Positions 1 through 13,576 of a stretch of 64,000 nucleotides of DNA are shown here, in pieces (positions within the stretch are counted from its first letter, which is position 1; every line of letters starts with the position of its first letter). The stretch comes from Chondrosia reniformis. Taxonomy: Eukaryota > Porifera > Demospongiae > Chondrillida > Chondrillidae. The stretch lies in assembly GCA_947172415.1 (NCBI GenBank), contig OX359199.1, forward strand, positions 6,835,884-6,899,883, written 5' to 3'. The notes below the pieces were generated by a model. The model did not search any database. It worked only from the letters and a program-made list of their open reading frames with translations, and was not told the DNA's origin. The position numbers and the translations under genes were made by a program.

Positions 1-84
1 GGTAAGGAGGAGGCCCCTGTATTTAAGTATAGTGTGCACATTGGTAAGGAGGAGGCCCCTGTATTTAAGTATAGTGTGCACAAC
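1..84. repeat. 42-bp tandem duplication at window edge, carrying GTAAGG donors
   Basis: Two copies of a 42-bp unit start at 1 and 43. Each holds a GTAAGG sequence (positions 2 and 44) that looks like a 5' splice donor. The copies lie just upstream of the first visible BIN3-like exon, so they may be duplicated ends of an exon that begins outside the window. The unit length is a multiple of three and is open in one frame. Confidence 0.7.
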
Positions 85-128
85 ATATTGACACTATGTA
101 TGTGTGACTGTGTATTTTCACTATATAG

Positions 129-2403
129 GTTGAAGGGTTCTGTAATGCCTTGGATGAAATGGCCTGCGGAACAACCAGTTATTCTGGAGAGTGGGTATGT
201 CACACATGATGTCTTGTGTATGGAGGTGGTGTGCTGGTGTGACAAGCTGTGACATGTGTACATGGAGGTGGTGTGCTGGTGTGACAAGCTGTGACATGTG
301 TACATGGAGGTGGTGTGCTGGTGTGACAAGCTGTGACATGTGTACATGGAGGTGATATGAGATGAGGATGTTTTAAGTTTTCATCAAATGAATTACTTTT
401 CACCACAATAGGTCTTCATTGTGATACAGTATTAATCCATCTTTATGACTGTTACGTATGTCATTGTAGACTGTTATAATCAAGTACTTTCAACTGATAA
501 CAATATATATGACAAAATATTTGAGGACTCGGCTTATGTACTGTATATACCCAGTTCACTTGGTACATACTACATGCTGAAATATCATAATGTACTGGCA
601 TCACCCTAGAATGACCACTGTCTTATATCTTATAATAGTCCACCCCTCCATGTTGTTTTCCAATAGCAAGCCAACCAGAGGAGAGTATTCGTGGACGCTT
701 TGAAAAGATTTTACAAAACTGCCAATCACATTGATCAGAATGTCCACAAAAGAGAAGCCAAAAAACAGGTCAGTTTCAAAGCATGTCATTCAGTGTGTTG
801 TCATCAATGTTATGGGCACATCATGCCAGGTATGTGGTGTGTAATTTTTCTGTTGTACTTTGACCTCTGAAGGACTATGAAAAGGCACTAGCAAAGCTAG
901 AAAGATTAAAGAGGTCAACAGGAAATCCATCCAAACTTGAAAGTGTGAGTGACACAGATTCCAAGGTGGTAACCAATCGAAAGATCTTGTTCTGTGACAG
1001 CTAAGGGGAATATAGGCGTTATCAGGTCACTTGCTTGAGCACACACACACACACAGAGGACTCACAATAGACCAAGAAGAAGACAAGACTCTCAGGGTCA
1101 CTGACGAAGGGTGACATTCCCAGAAACTGTCTGGCCCAAGGGAGAAGAAGAAGGAAAATGTTCTTGTATCTTCATCCAAAGTAGTCATCAGGTTTAGTTC
1201 CCTATAGGCCTTTTAGTCTGTAATAGGTGTAGCATGTTGAAAAATAGTGTTTTAGATTATTTATACATACATACATACATACATACATACATACATACAT
1301 ACATACATACATACGTACGTACATATGTGTACATACGTAGATATGTACATATTTATTCTATGGAAATTGCATATCCAACAGGCTCAGAGGGACTTACGTA
1401 ATATTGAAGCAGAATATTCTAAAGTTCATCTGCTGTTAATGGAGGTAAGGAGTATGCTCAATGTTGCCATGGAAACAGAAGTTACCATGGAAACATTTAA
1501 TACCTATAATTGTTCTTGGTACATCCATGTAACTGTATAGAGTATGTTATTCATTTAAATTTGTATTGAAATATCCATTTATGTTGAAACACCTAGATCC
1601 GTTTTGCAGTTATAAATATCAATGTGCATAAGCGCATACAATACTAACTCACACATTATGACTCGGGAGTGTTCCAGTCAGTTTCACTTTGATTTTCATC
1701 AAGATCTTCTTTGGGAATATTGTACTCGGGTCTTTAAATATGAATGGAGAAATTCCTAGTAATACATATATATTAATAGGCAATAGTGTTCAGGAGAATA
1801 TATATAAGTTTCAATCTTGTTCAATGCAGTCCTTTGTAGTTTGAAGGGACTTTGATTTAGTACATGCATACAGTAACTAGGGAACTCAGTCAGTCCTTTT
1901 TAATTTGGGCTGAATAACAATTGAATGATTTTAAATCCTCTGTGTGCTATATAGGAGCTTCCACAACTGCATAAAGCTAGAATGGAGTATTTCAGTCCTT
2001 GTTTAGAGGCTTCCATGGAAACGGAGGTATGTTGTCTGCCATTTCAGACATTCCTATTGTCTATGTGGAGAAATCTAAGGTATTTGAGTTGAGCAACCAG
2101 AGAACTGATTCTGTAGTATGTGATTTCATTTGTCCCCAAATAATTTTTTGTCTTATAATTGTTATCTAATGAGTACAGTCATATCAAAATTGATTTTTCT
2201 TCAAATGAAAGGACCATTAAAATTTAGTTTTCTTTGCATTCCTGTAGTTGTTATATCATCAGCGTTCAGCTGAAGCCTTCCAGAGCTTAACAGCACAACT
2301 GACTCCTCTACCCTCAGATGAAAATAATATCCAGAAACAAACTGATGAGTTGTTGTCACAAATCAAAGCCATTCAGATTGTCGGCCATGAACAGTCAACC
2401 TAA
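129..2403 (+). CDS. BIN3: BAR-domain protein, BIN3/Hob3-like (3' part)
   Basis: Six exons were read: 129-194, 667-768, 873-944, 1382-1444, 1955-2026 and 2248-2403. All junctions are GT-AG and phase 0, giving 176 residues ending in TAA at 2401. The segment ELPQLHKARMEYFSP followed by a stretch like SAEAFQSLTAQL matches helix 3 of N-BAR domains. The last residues (LLSQIKAIQIVGHEQST) resemble the short tail after the BAR domain in BIN3 and yeast Hob3. There is no SH3 domain, as in BIN3. BIN3 proteins bind curved membranes and act with Rho-family GTPases on actin. The N-terminal exons lie before the window. The exon at 129-194 is poorly conserved and its inclusion is less certain. BIN3 rather than another N-BAR protein is inferred from the tail. 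Confidence 0.7.
220..354. repeat. Minisatellite, 42-bp unit, about 3.2 copies
   Basis: Near-identical 42-bp units begin at 220, 262 and 304, with a partial unit to about 354. They lie in the BIN3-like intron just after the donor at 195. The antisense open frames across it are only the repeat read through. Confidence 0.9.
1070..1259. mobile_element. Dispersed repeat, copy A (intron of BIN3-like gene)
   Basis: About 190 bp resembles 28125-28344. Shared blocks include a stretch like AGACTCTCAGGGTCACTGA, the block ATTCCCAGAAAC, TGTATCTTCATC, and a block near GGTTTAGTTCCCCTATAGG. The two copies are diverged with small indels and lie in introns of unrelated genes, as expected for an old transposable-element family. 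No coding capacity is seen. Confidence 0.75.
1261..1330. repeat. CATA tetranucleotide microsatellite
   Basis: A run of CATA/TACA tetramers covers about 60 bp in the BIN3-like intron, just upstream of the exon at 1382. Confidence 0.95.
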
Positions 2404-2969
2404 CCAGTATTGATCAATATTTAACCTTTCATGCTTGGCTGATAATACTGACAAGCTTCACAAATATTTTGGTTTTGTTAGACCATAAATTATATTTCAT
2501 GTGTCACTGTATGTAGGATAAGATTAACTAATCACTTAATAATTATTCATGTAGGAAATAGCTACTACAGGTCAAAGGACATTTGCAAAAATTAATCACA
2601 TCACCAGTTAAGATATATCTATCCTCATTTGAATGAATTTTATCATTGCCAAAATACACACACACGCATATTTCCAACTTGATAACCAACAACTTTACTT
2701 TGCTAACACAAATAACTTGTAATTTCATAAGTACATACAGTAAAGTTATATATATAATGTGAGGGATGACAATATGCAAACTTCTATAAAAATAGATCAC
2801 ACGTTTGTAGTTAAGGCATTGCAAAACATAAAAAAAACACTTCAAGTACATGATAAATAAGTCAGGAATATGTTTTTGTTTAGAGTTAAATGTTTACAGT
2901 GACATGTAGTACAGAATGAGAGGATGAAGGATGGTTTTATTATTGAGAGACCTACTTTCTGGATCTTCT
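2404..2969. other. Convergent intergenic region (BIN3-like and EGR 3' ends)
   Basis: This 566-bp stretch lies between the stop codons of two convergent genes and must hold both 3' UTRs. It is AT-rich, with a CA-rich run near 2657. I saw no conserved coding sequence in it. Confidence 0.6.
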
Positions 2970-4347
<1,378 letters not shown>

Positions 4348-4500
4348 ATTTGAGGCGCTGCACACGGGGACGAAATGTGGGCGTCCTGCTCCAGTCAATT
4401 CCGTAACTTCCTCGCTTTGGTACTCGTTCGCCAGTGTCTATGATTTCTCTTGTTGTACCTAAGTACTTTAGCCTTTAGAATAATAGATGAAACAGTTGTC

Positions 4501-4508
4501 CTTTTATA
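4501..4508 (-). promoter_or_regulatory. TATA box of EGR
   Basis: On the minus strand this reads TATAAAAG, about 155 bp upstream of the predicted exon-1 donor (4346). It is well placed to start a non-coding first exon of roughly 120 nt. Confidence 0.6.
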
Positions 4509-4540
4509 AGCAAAGCAGAAAAGATCAACGCCACCGACTT

Positions 4541-4547
4541 TGAGTCA
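4541..4547. promoter_or_regulatory. AP-1-like site TGAGTCA upstream of EGR
   Basis: An exact TGAGTCA lies about 35 bp upstream of the TATA box. AP-1 sites are usual in immediate-early promoters. A 7-bp match can occur by chance, so the position carries most of the weight. Confidence 0.45.
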
Positions 4548-4614
4548 CTGAAAGCGGGATGCGTGGTAACTACTGACCGCATCTGGCTCCTCGTTATAAA
4601 CAGCCAAGCTATTC

Positions 4615-4644
4615 GCGTGGGAGCGATGTACCGATGCGGGGGCT
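4615..4644 (+). promoter_or_regulatory. Two near-consensus EGR binding sites upstream of EGR
   Basis: GCGTGGGAG (4615-4623) and GCGGGGGCT (4636-4644) differ from the EGR consensus GCG(T/G)GGGCG by about two and one bases. They sit 21 bp apart in the EGR promoter, which suggests autoregulation. The claim is inferential. Confidence 0.35.
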
Positions 4645-4682
4645 GCCTCCTATGAATGTCATTATTTGTAAATACGACATGT

Positions 4683-4692
4683 CCTTTTTTGG
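4683..4692. promoter_or_regulatory. CArG box (serum response element) upstream of EGR
   Basis: CCTTTTTTGG is an exact CC(A/T)6GG match, about 180 bp upstream of the TATA box. SRF binding to CArG boxes drives EGR1 induction in vertebrates. Confidence 0.5.
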
Positions 4693-4823
4693 TACTATTA
4701 GACACAAGGTGTACCATTCAATAAGAATGTTTATTTAGTAACAAGCCATGATGTACTATTACACAATAATATTCACATAAGTGAGAAAGTAAGAAACAGG
4801 TTTGGGGAATTGATTGTTAAAAA

Positions 4824-7717
4824 TTACGAACAACAGGTTGGTGTGGGTAAAACACTGTTAGGGTTACTTTGCCCGGCGTAGAAGTCTGATTGAGCGTGTT
4901 GGTCAAATGTCCTTGTCACTGTAGGGGCGAGTGTGTAGCTGGTGGTACCACGTAGCACTTGATTTCGTGTATCATCCATTGAGGATGGATTTTGAAATGC
5001 ATGGAATCCGCTGGCAATCTTGGCATGATCTGGTAAGTGAAAAGGGGCTGGGTGGATTGGTGGAGGGTTGTGTAGGATGGCTGAGGTTGGAGTAGACATC
5101 TGTATGTTGCCTTGAGGTGGCCATTCGAAAATTCCTGGCAAAGGGTGGAAATTGGGACTACAGTCCATGACTTGAGGATGAGATGTGGGGTGTGAAGTGT
5201 TAGCACACCATCCTTGATTAGGAAGGTACATTCCAGGTGTTATAGGTGTTGGTGGAAGCATGGGGGAGGAGAGTTGACCATAACCTGGCAGAGGACTACC
5301 TAATGCACCTACATATATAGAAATGATATAAAATATTTCACATTCCACAAGTAAGATAAACTCCCCCTCATATAGTGTAGTACTTTTGTGTGTTGAACAC
5401 TGAATGAAGCCATTTGTCATCAGTCATCCTTTGACAACATTGTAATTAAATTAGTATTGTTTATTGGTTATTGTAAGTGTACAAAATGCATTGGCTCTTA
5501 TTAAAAGGCTTCAGCCCACACAAGATACCTCAGGTTGATGAATAAGTAATGAAATAATCAAGTTATGACGCAACTATCACCCACACTAAATGAAATACTA
5601 TCCCATCAATCCATCACCATGGGCAACTTTGCTAGCATTTGAGTGGGTTGATCTTACCTGGAAGTGATCTTGATTGACCTTGATTTGAATAAAACATTTG
5701 GATTGTGTCCCAATCACTGTAAAATGAGTACAAGAGAAGGGAATAATACACACCCAATAGAGTCTATACTGCTCAAAGGGAGCTCCATACAATGACCACT
5801 TAGTGTATATATTACAGCAGACATAACTCATTCAATAAGTATATATATAATATAGGCACTGGCATAGCTTTCAAAATTGAAACCTCTCTTTGATATAATG
5901 ATTTCAGACAATTATTATATTATATAGAGACTATTATATACTAATAATATTATACTCACTATTGTCCTGAACCTTCTCTGAAAGCTTTAGCAAAAGGATT
6001 GTTTGAGATTTTCAATTGGGTAACCTCTTCATTCTGGTAGGCCGTCACAGTGATAAAGGTTGTCTCTGGGAAGTCTCTAATTAAAACAGTTTTAGACAGA
6101 GACGGAGGGCTATTGGGAAGTGGCTTCTTGTGTTCCTCAATGATGAGACGGAGGCAATATTTGTGCATCGAGTGAAGAATTACCTGAGCATTGAGGAGCA
6201 TTGCATGTATATTGTTTGTAATAGTAAATGCAGCAAGTTAAAGAAATGGAATTGGGTATCTAGTTTCTATGAGACCATTCCTTACGTGCCATAATGAATA
6301 AAGATGTATCAGGTATAGTGTCAAATAGCTTTGTTAGATCATACATACAAGCTATAACTCCACTCAAAGACTCCCACTAAATTTAATCTGTTCACACCTT
6401 AGGTGCACCACATTATAGTGAATCTTAAGTTCTCCACTCACATTTCCTTTCGGATTGTCCTTGTTATTTGTGATCTTAACCTTTCTAAAGGAGATGCCCT
6501 GTCGCATCCAGTAGTTACCACTGTTGGGGGAGTCAGGGTGTACTATTGTTGTTGAGACTGGTTGGGGCTCAGAGGTGCCAACTGCAATCCATTGGCAATT
6601 CAAAAATTTGAATCTGTGTTTGTCAGCTAGAATGATCTCCATTTTCATTGTGTACTTATGTTTTGGCTTTAAACCAGAAACATTGAGGGCAAGACCGGGA
6701 AACATTCTCCTGTAGATGTAATGACAAATAGAATATAATATATATGTGCACAAATATGTAAAGATCAATCAACTATAGATTATGTATACTACAATTTTGG
6801 CATACTAATTTGGCGGGACATTAGTGTGCTAAGCGACTTCTATGTACTCCACTTACATACATATCAATTATCTCCCTTCACATATCAGTTTAGTATCCAA
6901 ACGTATACAGATGTATAATAAAGAATGGTCATGTCCAAGTAACACTTAGAATTTACTATATGACACAAAATACAATCACTTTATGGCTAAATATAGATAA
7001 AATAAAAACATTTAAAGAATGAATCATAAAGTAGGGATGGCACTTGTTCCAACAAATAACAAATCTTTAATATATTTGTCAATGAGCTTATTTAATACTT
7101 TATACAACAAATTGTATATACTGCTTGTAATCTAAGGTGTTGTAATGGATTTCTAGTTACCTTCCAGCCCTATTTACAATCATTTCTGTTCCCCTCTTGT
7201 AGAATTCTTCCCAAAGTTCCTGTCCTTCCAGAGTCACAGTTATACCACTGCTGTTCTGTTGGTTGTAGAGGTTCTTCTGATCCAGTCTGTTTGTGATGGG
7301 TGCTCCCTCTCCCATCACCGTCTCCCTGCTCTGTGTACCTGCTGTCGCTGCAGTGGAGGAGTGGCTAGTGGCCACAGCTCCCAAGTTAGGCACAATGCAG
7401 GTTGGGGTCTGAGAAGTGGAATAGTTTGAAGTAGTTGCTGTCTGCTGCTGATCATTTAAAGAGTCTGCCAATGGTAATTCAATATATGGAGCACGGTTGG
7501 GGAGTGGTAGCTGCCCTTGTTGGAAAGGCAGACTTCTGCACGGGGACACATTACCTTCTGCTATACTCACAGTTCCTTCTACTTCAGGGGAACCTTGGTG
7601 GCTCTTAGTATAACAGACTTCTTGAGGTTCAGTCCTTCTATTCACAAACTCCTCTTCTGCTGTACATTTGAGGCTGGCTCCTATCAATCCGGATACTGAC
7701 TGAGGTTCACTCTCCAT
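4824..7717 (-). CDS. T-box transcription factor
   Basis: Five exons: 7717-7161, 6709-6442, 6183-5960, 5716-5658 and 5308-4824. All junctions are GT-AG and the phases agree, giving 530 residues. The T-box covers about residues 155-345. It starts at LEGQELWEEFYKRGTEMIV and includes RMFPGLALNVSGL, HPDSPNSGNYWM, HSMHKY and TVTAYQNEEVTQLKISNNPF, ending at FAKAF. Flanks are Ser/Thr/Gln-rich (N-terminal) and Pro-rich (C-terminal). T-box proteins bind TCACACCT-type half sites in development. The domain is divergent: RLIIEEHKKPLPNSPPSLS replaces the usual short linker after HKY. I could not assign it to Brachyury, Tbx1/15/20 or Tbx2-5; a sponge-specific class is possible. The 5' end of exon 1 and the start at 7717 are supported by the long open frame but not by conservation. 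Confidence 0.9.
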
Positions 7718-9639
7718 GAGGCTATATACTTCCTTAATATATCTTTAGAGGTGAAAGTCACGAGTTTGGTTCGCAAAGTTAATCGAAGAACTGACTAAAC
7801 CTGCTAGTGTCACCTAGCTTTTAATACAAGCCGGAAGCCCCACATATAGGTGAGCATGTAGCAGCTTTCTTAACTCAGTAGGATCAAGCAATAGTGGTGA
7901 AACCTTACTTCTCTTTTCTTAGTTAACTGTGCTAATTTTGAACTCCTAGGCTTGATTTAAAGCATATTTTCATTTGTCACCTTCCTCACAAGCAACACAC
8001 ATCAAAGGCTATCATTAATTGCATTAATTAAAAGCTTATGAATGCTAGCTTATGCAATATGAATATTCCTGTATGTTGAATTTAGATGAGCAATGCACCT
8101 CATGGGAATCTTACAGTGATGATAAACAAATGTTTGTAAATCATCAAAACCTCTCAATTAACTCAAATTAACAATGCAGTGAATGTCAAGTTTATATATA
8201 AACAGTCTTCAATCATTAATTGCATTCCCTCAATGTGTATGTGAGTATCATGGGTGGATCCTGCAGAGTGAAACAAAAACAGAAAAATCTATGTAAGAAT
8301 TATATATATAGATAATACTCTAAAGCAATCAAGGGTGTCACATAGCAATATCTATTTGAAGATTAGAGCTAACAAAGAAAATGAAACCTTTCTGTGTGCT
8401 GGCATGTTTTCAATGATACACATAGTGACACCTAACAGATGCCAATTAATGTTTCACTTGATGGCATGTATCTATTATCACAAGACACACCAACTGGACA
8501 TAGTTATTTAAATATGACATGTGCTAGCGTTATGGCATACAGTGTTTCAACCATTGTATTACACAAGGCCAGGTGTTCGCTCAAGGTTAACTATATCAAA
8601 AGTGATTACTTAAGGACTAGAATGAGTGATTTCAATTAGATAATTGAAAAAACATAGTTTATCTAAATAAAATCCTGTGAAAAATGGGCATAGTTTGCTT
8701 TTATAAACAAATCCCACTGGCTGCAATGGAAGTCCAGCATGTGAGAGTATATACATCTATAAACATCAACAAGTGATGTACACTAAAACAGAAAATTGTT
8801 ATATATTCTGGTAAATCAACTTATATTGACAGTACTATATATCTCATAAGAACAAAGAAAGGAGTTTTACAGTTTGAAGGACCATAACAGTGGACCATTA
8901 TTTGATTAACATATTAAAATGCACAAGTTCCCATTGCTGTTCAAATATATCATTACTTTAGTTACACATATATAAAGTGCCTAAGGCAATACTGAAACAT
9001 ACCCATATACACGTGTACCAGTATAACATCATTAATATTGTGACAAGTACATATATATAGGTATGGAACATCATATTAAAAGTCCAGTGTATGTCAGACT
9101 ATATAACTTTGTGTTCCACGGTTCAGCACCAACTTGTATAGCCTTATTTTATTAATTTAATATATATTATCCTTAATAATGGATTATATTTATCGATAAT
9201 CACATAAGACAAAAACAATGAACACAGAAGGAGTGTTGTCTTTCTTATCAAATCACAGGCTCTCCCCTAAGTGACAACTCTTCTCCATTGGTACCAGCTG
9301 TACGAATTAGAGAAACTCACATCCATGCAGGTTTATATCCATCCCATGCTTGTATATAGAAAAACTATACACATAGCTAAATATAATTACATACAATCAA
9401 AGAACTCTTAGAAGCTGTATATTCAGGGTCTTTACATTATACAATTTTAGTACAGGCAATTTTCTAATCTGAATTGTTAGAGCTAATGAACATGACTTGA
9501 ACAATAAGTGTTTGGACAGCAATAACAATTTAGACAATTTGGAAAGTATGAGAACATGGATTGTGGTTCATATTACTGTAACTAAGTATTAATATTACAC
9601 ACAGTGGTAAATTTTATATATATATATATAAAATTCATT
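7718..9639. other. Intergenic region upstream of the T-box gene
   Basis: About 1.9 kb separates the T-box start from the stop of the next minus-strand gene. It is AT-rich with TA runs and short open frames. I found no conserved coding or RNA gene. It probably holds the T-box promoter and the PCGF 3' UTR. Confidence 0.5.
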
Positions 9640-12600
9640 CTATATATATTGTAACTTGTACTGTATAATATATATAATATATGTGTAGTATTGTGATTCA
9701 AGCAACTGTATTCCTTCACATGGCAATATATGTGTATATGCCTCAGCAGTCACCTTCTTAATCCAACTCCTGATCCATATATTTCTCAGAGCGCTATCTT
9801 TGTGTAGGACAGCTCCTTTGCATAATATGTCCATCTGCAAGGAAAAACATTAAAAGGTTTATCATACGTAGTCTAATTCATGTGGTAAGTATATCATAGA
9901 GCTTAAAATGTTACCGAGTTACCTTGATTCATACAACCAGATACTGACAGAATTGATTTGATGGTCTGGCTGCTTAGGGAACAATAATTGCGATTAGTGA
10001 ACCACAAAAGTTCTTCGGTTTAAATGTTACCAAGCAACAGCATCTCTCAAATCAAAAACGGAATGTTTTACCAAAAACCTATTCCTATCACTATTTACAG
10101 TTAAACAGCATTCTATAAACTATACTTTCAGAAGCTACATTAGGCATATACGGTACGTATATATATATGTATATTTCAAAAGAACATTGCATGTATTGTG
10201 TAATAGCACCTCATACTAATCACTACTAAACAATCAGCAATTCACTCATCTTTAAGTGATCTAAATAGTGCGAGTGCTTGCAAATTGTGATAAACACGTT
10301 AAAATTAGTATTCCCTATGAGACTTGGCACAACTTTAGAACATCTTTAGTGCAAATAAATTAAAACTAAAATTTTATCATCATTAAATTAATTGAGCATG
10401 TAGTTGACAAATAAGTAGAATTTATGCTGCGGGCTGAAAAATATATATTTCCACATATGCAAATGAAAACAGCTGCAAGGAGTCGTTTGATTGAAGTTTC
10501 ATTGGTTGTTTAACCTTCCCTGAAGGACTTGCATAATTAAATAAGGCAAGCATTCACTGAAAATGTGTTGTCAATTGTCAAAAAAAGATCAGATGCTACT
10601 GAATGGGTGCTTTGCTCCTCAATAAACACTAAGCCGGTGGCTTCCTATTAAGTTGAAGTATATACAGTTATCCAGTAATTAAATACTATCCTAACATTAA
10701 CCATTCATATAAAGTGTACATTATATAAAGATGTGTAATTTATCCTTTGAAGATTTTTCAGAAGACCATGACATAAATGGTTGCAATGCAGGATATATAA
10801 TAAACTGTCTTATTGAAGCTACGGAATTGATTAAGAATCAAAGATTCATCCATTTATAAGGAAGCTACTACTTCAAAAAGATTTATACCCTGACCTCGTG
10901 AAGTGGAGGAATGGTCATTTTGAGTTGTAGGTATGTCTTGAGGTGATGGATGGTAACACGTGAGGAACATCGAACAAATCTTCTTGGTATGGACTATAAG
11001 GGACATAAAAGTATACATACCTTTAATTAAACCAATACATTTCAATTCAATAAAATTATCCGGTCTGAACTATATATTTGTATATAAACTTTTAACAGAC
11101 TCTCAATATTTGTGTATACATACAAGACTGCATATTTAATTTGTGTTCTTAAATGAGAAAAAAGCATTTACAGCTACAAACTGCATGTGTTTACAGGTCC
11201 AAGCTGAGGTATTCAGAGTGGGTGGGTGGGAGCATGTGAGAGCATAGAGAGCCATACTTGCAGCAGCCCTGCTTCTGTTAATGCTGGGTCTGGAACGAGT
11301 TCTATAGATACTAGCTCATCATCACGATTAAAATGAGTATGTGCAAATTCTACACTTGAATTGGTGGTATCCATAGATATGCTGTTTGAAGCTATAAAAC
11401 AAAGCAATAAATTGTGCAAGTCTAAAGTCACATACGTACATACTAATTTTAGAGATATATGCACATCAATTGATCAATCAATAAATCATACAAGCAATTT
11501 ATCTCTCTTATATGAGACCTTCCTATTACCAACACTAAATCAATATATAAATGAAGAACATATAATGTAGTCAGAATTGTCTATCCGTCTTCATATCTGC
11601 ACATAACTATTATATAACCATACACACTGCCAACACAAGTCAATTGGTAATCGTTAACTCACGATCCTGCATTCCTTTTGAACTGTAGAATTCTTTTCTT
11701 CTACAAACTTCACCTAAATTGCATAACAATTAAACCTAAATCTTATTCAAGTAAACTTCTACTTCAACAGTTTTGATTAAACACCTTCAAATTCTACTAA
11801 GTATGCATGCAATGCTATGGAGAACCATACACCTAGTAAAGCAGAACTGAGTCTATCGGCTAATTATCAATGCACACAAAGCATGATCCACGAAATGACA
11901 GCCAAATATGTGTTTACTCTCTTTCTAACTCAATTACGGGAATGAATGAGTAAAATACAATAGAAGGATTAAGTTGAATATATCTCTAAAAGCTTGGAAT
12001 GTGAGTCAGAGGCCACCTGGTTCGGTCAACAAGCTAACTTCAAGCCAACCTTGTCAATCAATTGTCCTCAGGTGAAAACATTGTAAACAAAATTAAACCC
12101 TTAATTCAAATCATCGATCTACTATAGGTTAACCAGGGTATCTACACGTGAAGGTTCCGAGGAAGGAGGCAATAAGAGTGGAAGCAGAGATAACATTAAA
12201 TTGACTAACTGTGCATGGAGCCCTACCCTGGCTTGTCTGGACTGACTGCTTACCATATCAGCTGAGAGACAATAATATAATAAAATACTAATAACAAAAT
12301 GGAGCCCGTACCCAATTAAACACCTTCAAAATCATAACCCTAGTCACATGCCTGAAAACTACTGTAGAATTATGACTGCTATATAAGTGGGTAATAGTCT
12401 CTTGTCAGGAGAAGGAAGTTCTACTGTACATGTTGAGGATGTAACTCTGGCGGATTTACAAGAGGCAACTCACTTTCATATAAACCAGGGACAAGTTTGT
12501 AGACCACGTCTTGCATGGTTCTGTCAGGCCTGAGGTTGTGCAGTGGCTGGGTCTCATGAATAAGGACATTACAAGTTGGACAGTGACGATTTGACTGAAC

Positions 12601-13576
12601 ATACTTGACAATACAGGACTTACAGACTATATATCAAAAAGGAGATAAATACATAAAAATCAAAGCAATAAATTATTCACTGACTCATAGCAACCAATCT
12701 AGCCTACTCTATATGTATTTGTAACTTTAAAATTACATAATTTCCATTATAATGAAAATTATATGCATGAATGTATACAAAAATGTTAAAAGACATATAT
12801 GGTTAAAAAGTAGTCATAAAGCATATGTGTCTTCATTAAAGTTCACATGAAAAACTTCAATTTAAAATGTATAGAATAGCTTTCTTCTTCACTAATTTAT
12901 TTCAATAGTACTGGTTGGTTAACACTACACACTCAAGCTCTTAAATGGCATTGATAGGCAGCATGCAGCTGTCAAAATAAGAACAGCTGTGCCAGTTTGC
13001 ACTTGAGATTCATAATATATCTTGAGGTATTCAGTAATTTCATTGGTTGCTCAACTTTCCCCAATGGACTTGCATATTAAATAAAGAAAACATTAACATG
13101 GACATCTATTTTGTGTCAAAAAAAGATCAGATGCTACTGAAGGGATGCTTTGCTCCTCAGTAAACACTAAGCCGGTGGCTTCCTATTAAGTTGAAGTATA
13201 TACAGTTATCCAGTAATTAAATACTATCCCAACATTAACCATTCAAAGTGTACATTATATACAGATGTGTAATTTTAAACTTTGAAGATTTTCCAGAAGA
13301 CCATGACATGAATGGTTGCGATGTGGGAAGATAAATATAATAAATGCCTTACTGAAGCTATGGAATTGCTTAAGAATCTATCTTATCTTGATAATAATGT
13401 TTTACCAATTAAACTTTCACTAATTTTACCAATAAGGTATAATATAAACTGACAAACATGATACACTCTCACATACAAGTATGCAAGCATTCAGTTACTG
13501 TAGTCGCATCTACGAGATACCCCGCACACAACTTGCAAGTAATATGTTCATTCAGCTCATTGATTGGGATTTCCAT
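9640..13576 (-). CDS. PCGF3: Polycomb RING-finger protein, PCGF3/5-like
   Basis: Five exons: 13576-13477, 12626-12474, 11391-11258, 10993-10895 and 9834-9640. Phases agree and 226 residues result (human PCGF3 has 242). The RING finger begins at [15 protein letters not shown] and runs through TECLHTFCKSC to RHCPTC. It is followed by [17 protein letters not shown], characteristic of PCGF3/5. The last two exons ([16 protein letters not shown] through [13 protein letters not shown]) form the ubiquitin-like RAWUL domain. PCGF3/5 pair with RING1 in variant PRC1 complexes that ubiquitinate H2A. The start ATG lies directly after a TTTCTCTACAG acceptor, so a 5' UTR exon or a short extra coding exon upstream is expected. 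The final residues after IQLLE have no counterpart in the human protein. Most of this locus is intron. Confidence 0.88.
10497..10840. mobile_element. 344-bp repeated element, copy 1 (PCGF intron)
   Basis: It matches 13037-13379 over its whole length, with a nearly identical core around CACTAAGCCGGTGGCTTCCT. It lies in the last PCGF intron. There is no coding capacity, and neither terminal inverted repeats nor a target duplication is obvious. It may be a short transposable element or a segmental duplication inside the gene. Confidence 0.85.
13037..13379. mobile_element. 343-bp repeated element, copy 2 (PCGF intron)
   Basis: Same element and orientation as 10497-10840. This copy sits in the first PCGF intron, so two introns of one gene carry it. 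The differences between copies are scattered substitutions and indels near the left end. Confidence 0.85.

Noticed and set aside
4475-4717. 80-residue frame on the EGR promoter
   Set aside because: It overlaps the TATA, AP-1 and CArG elements and resembles no protein.
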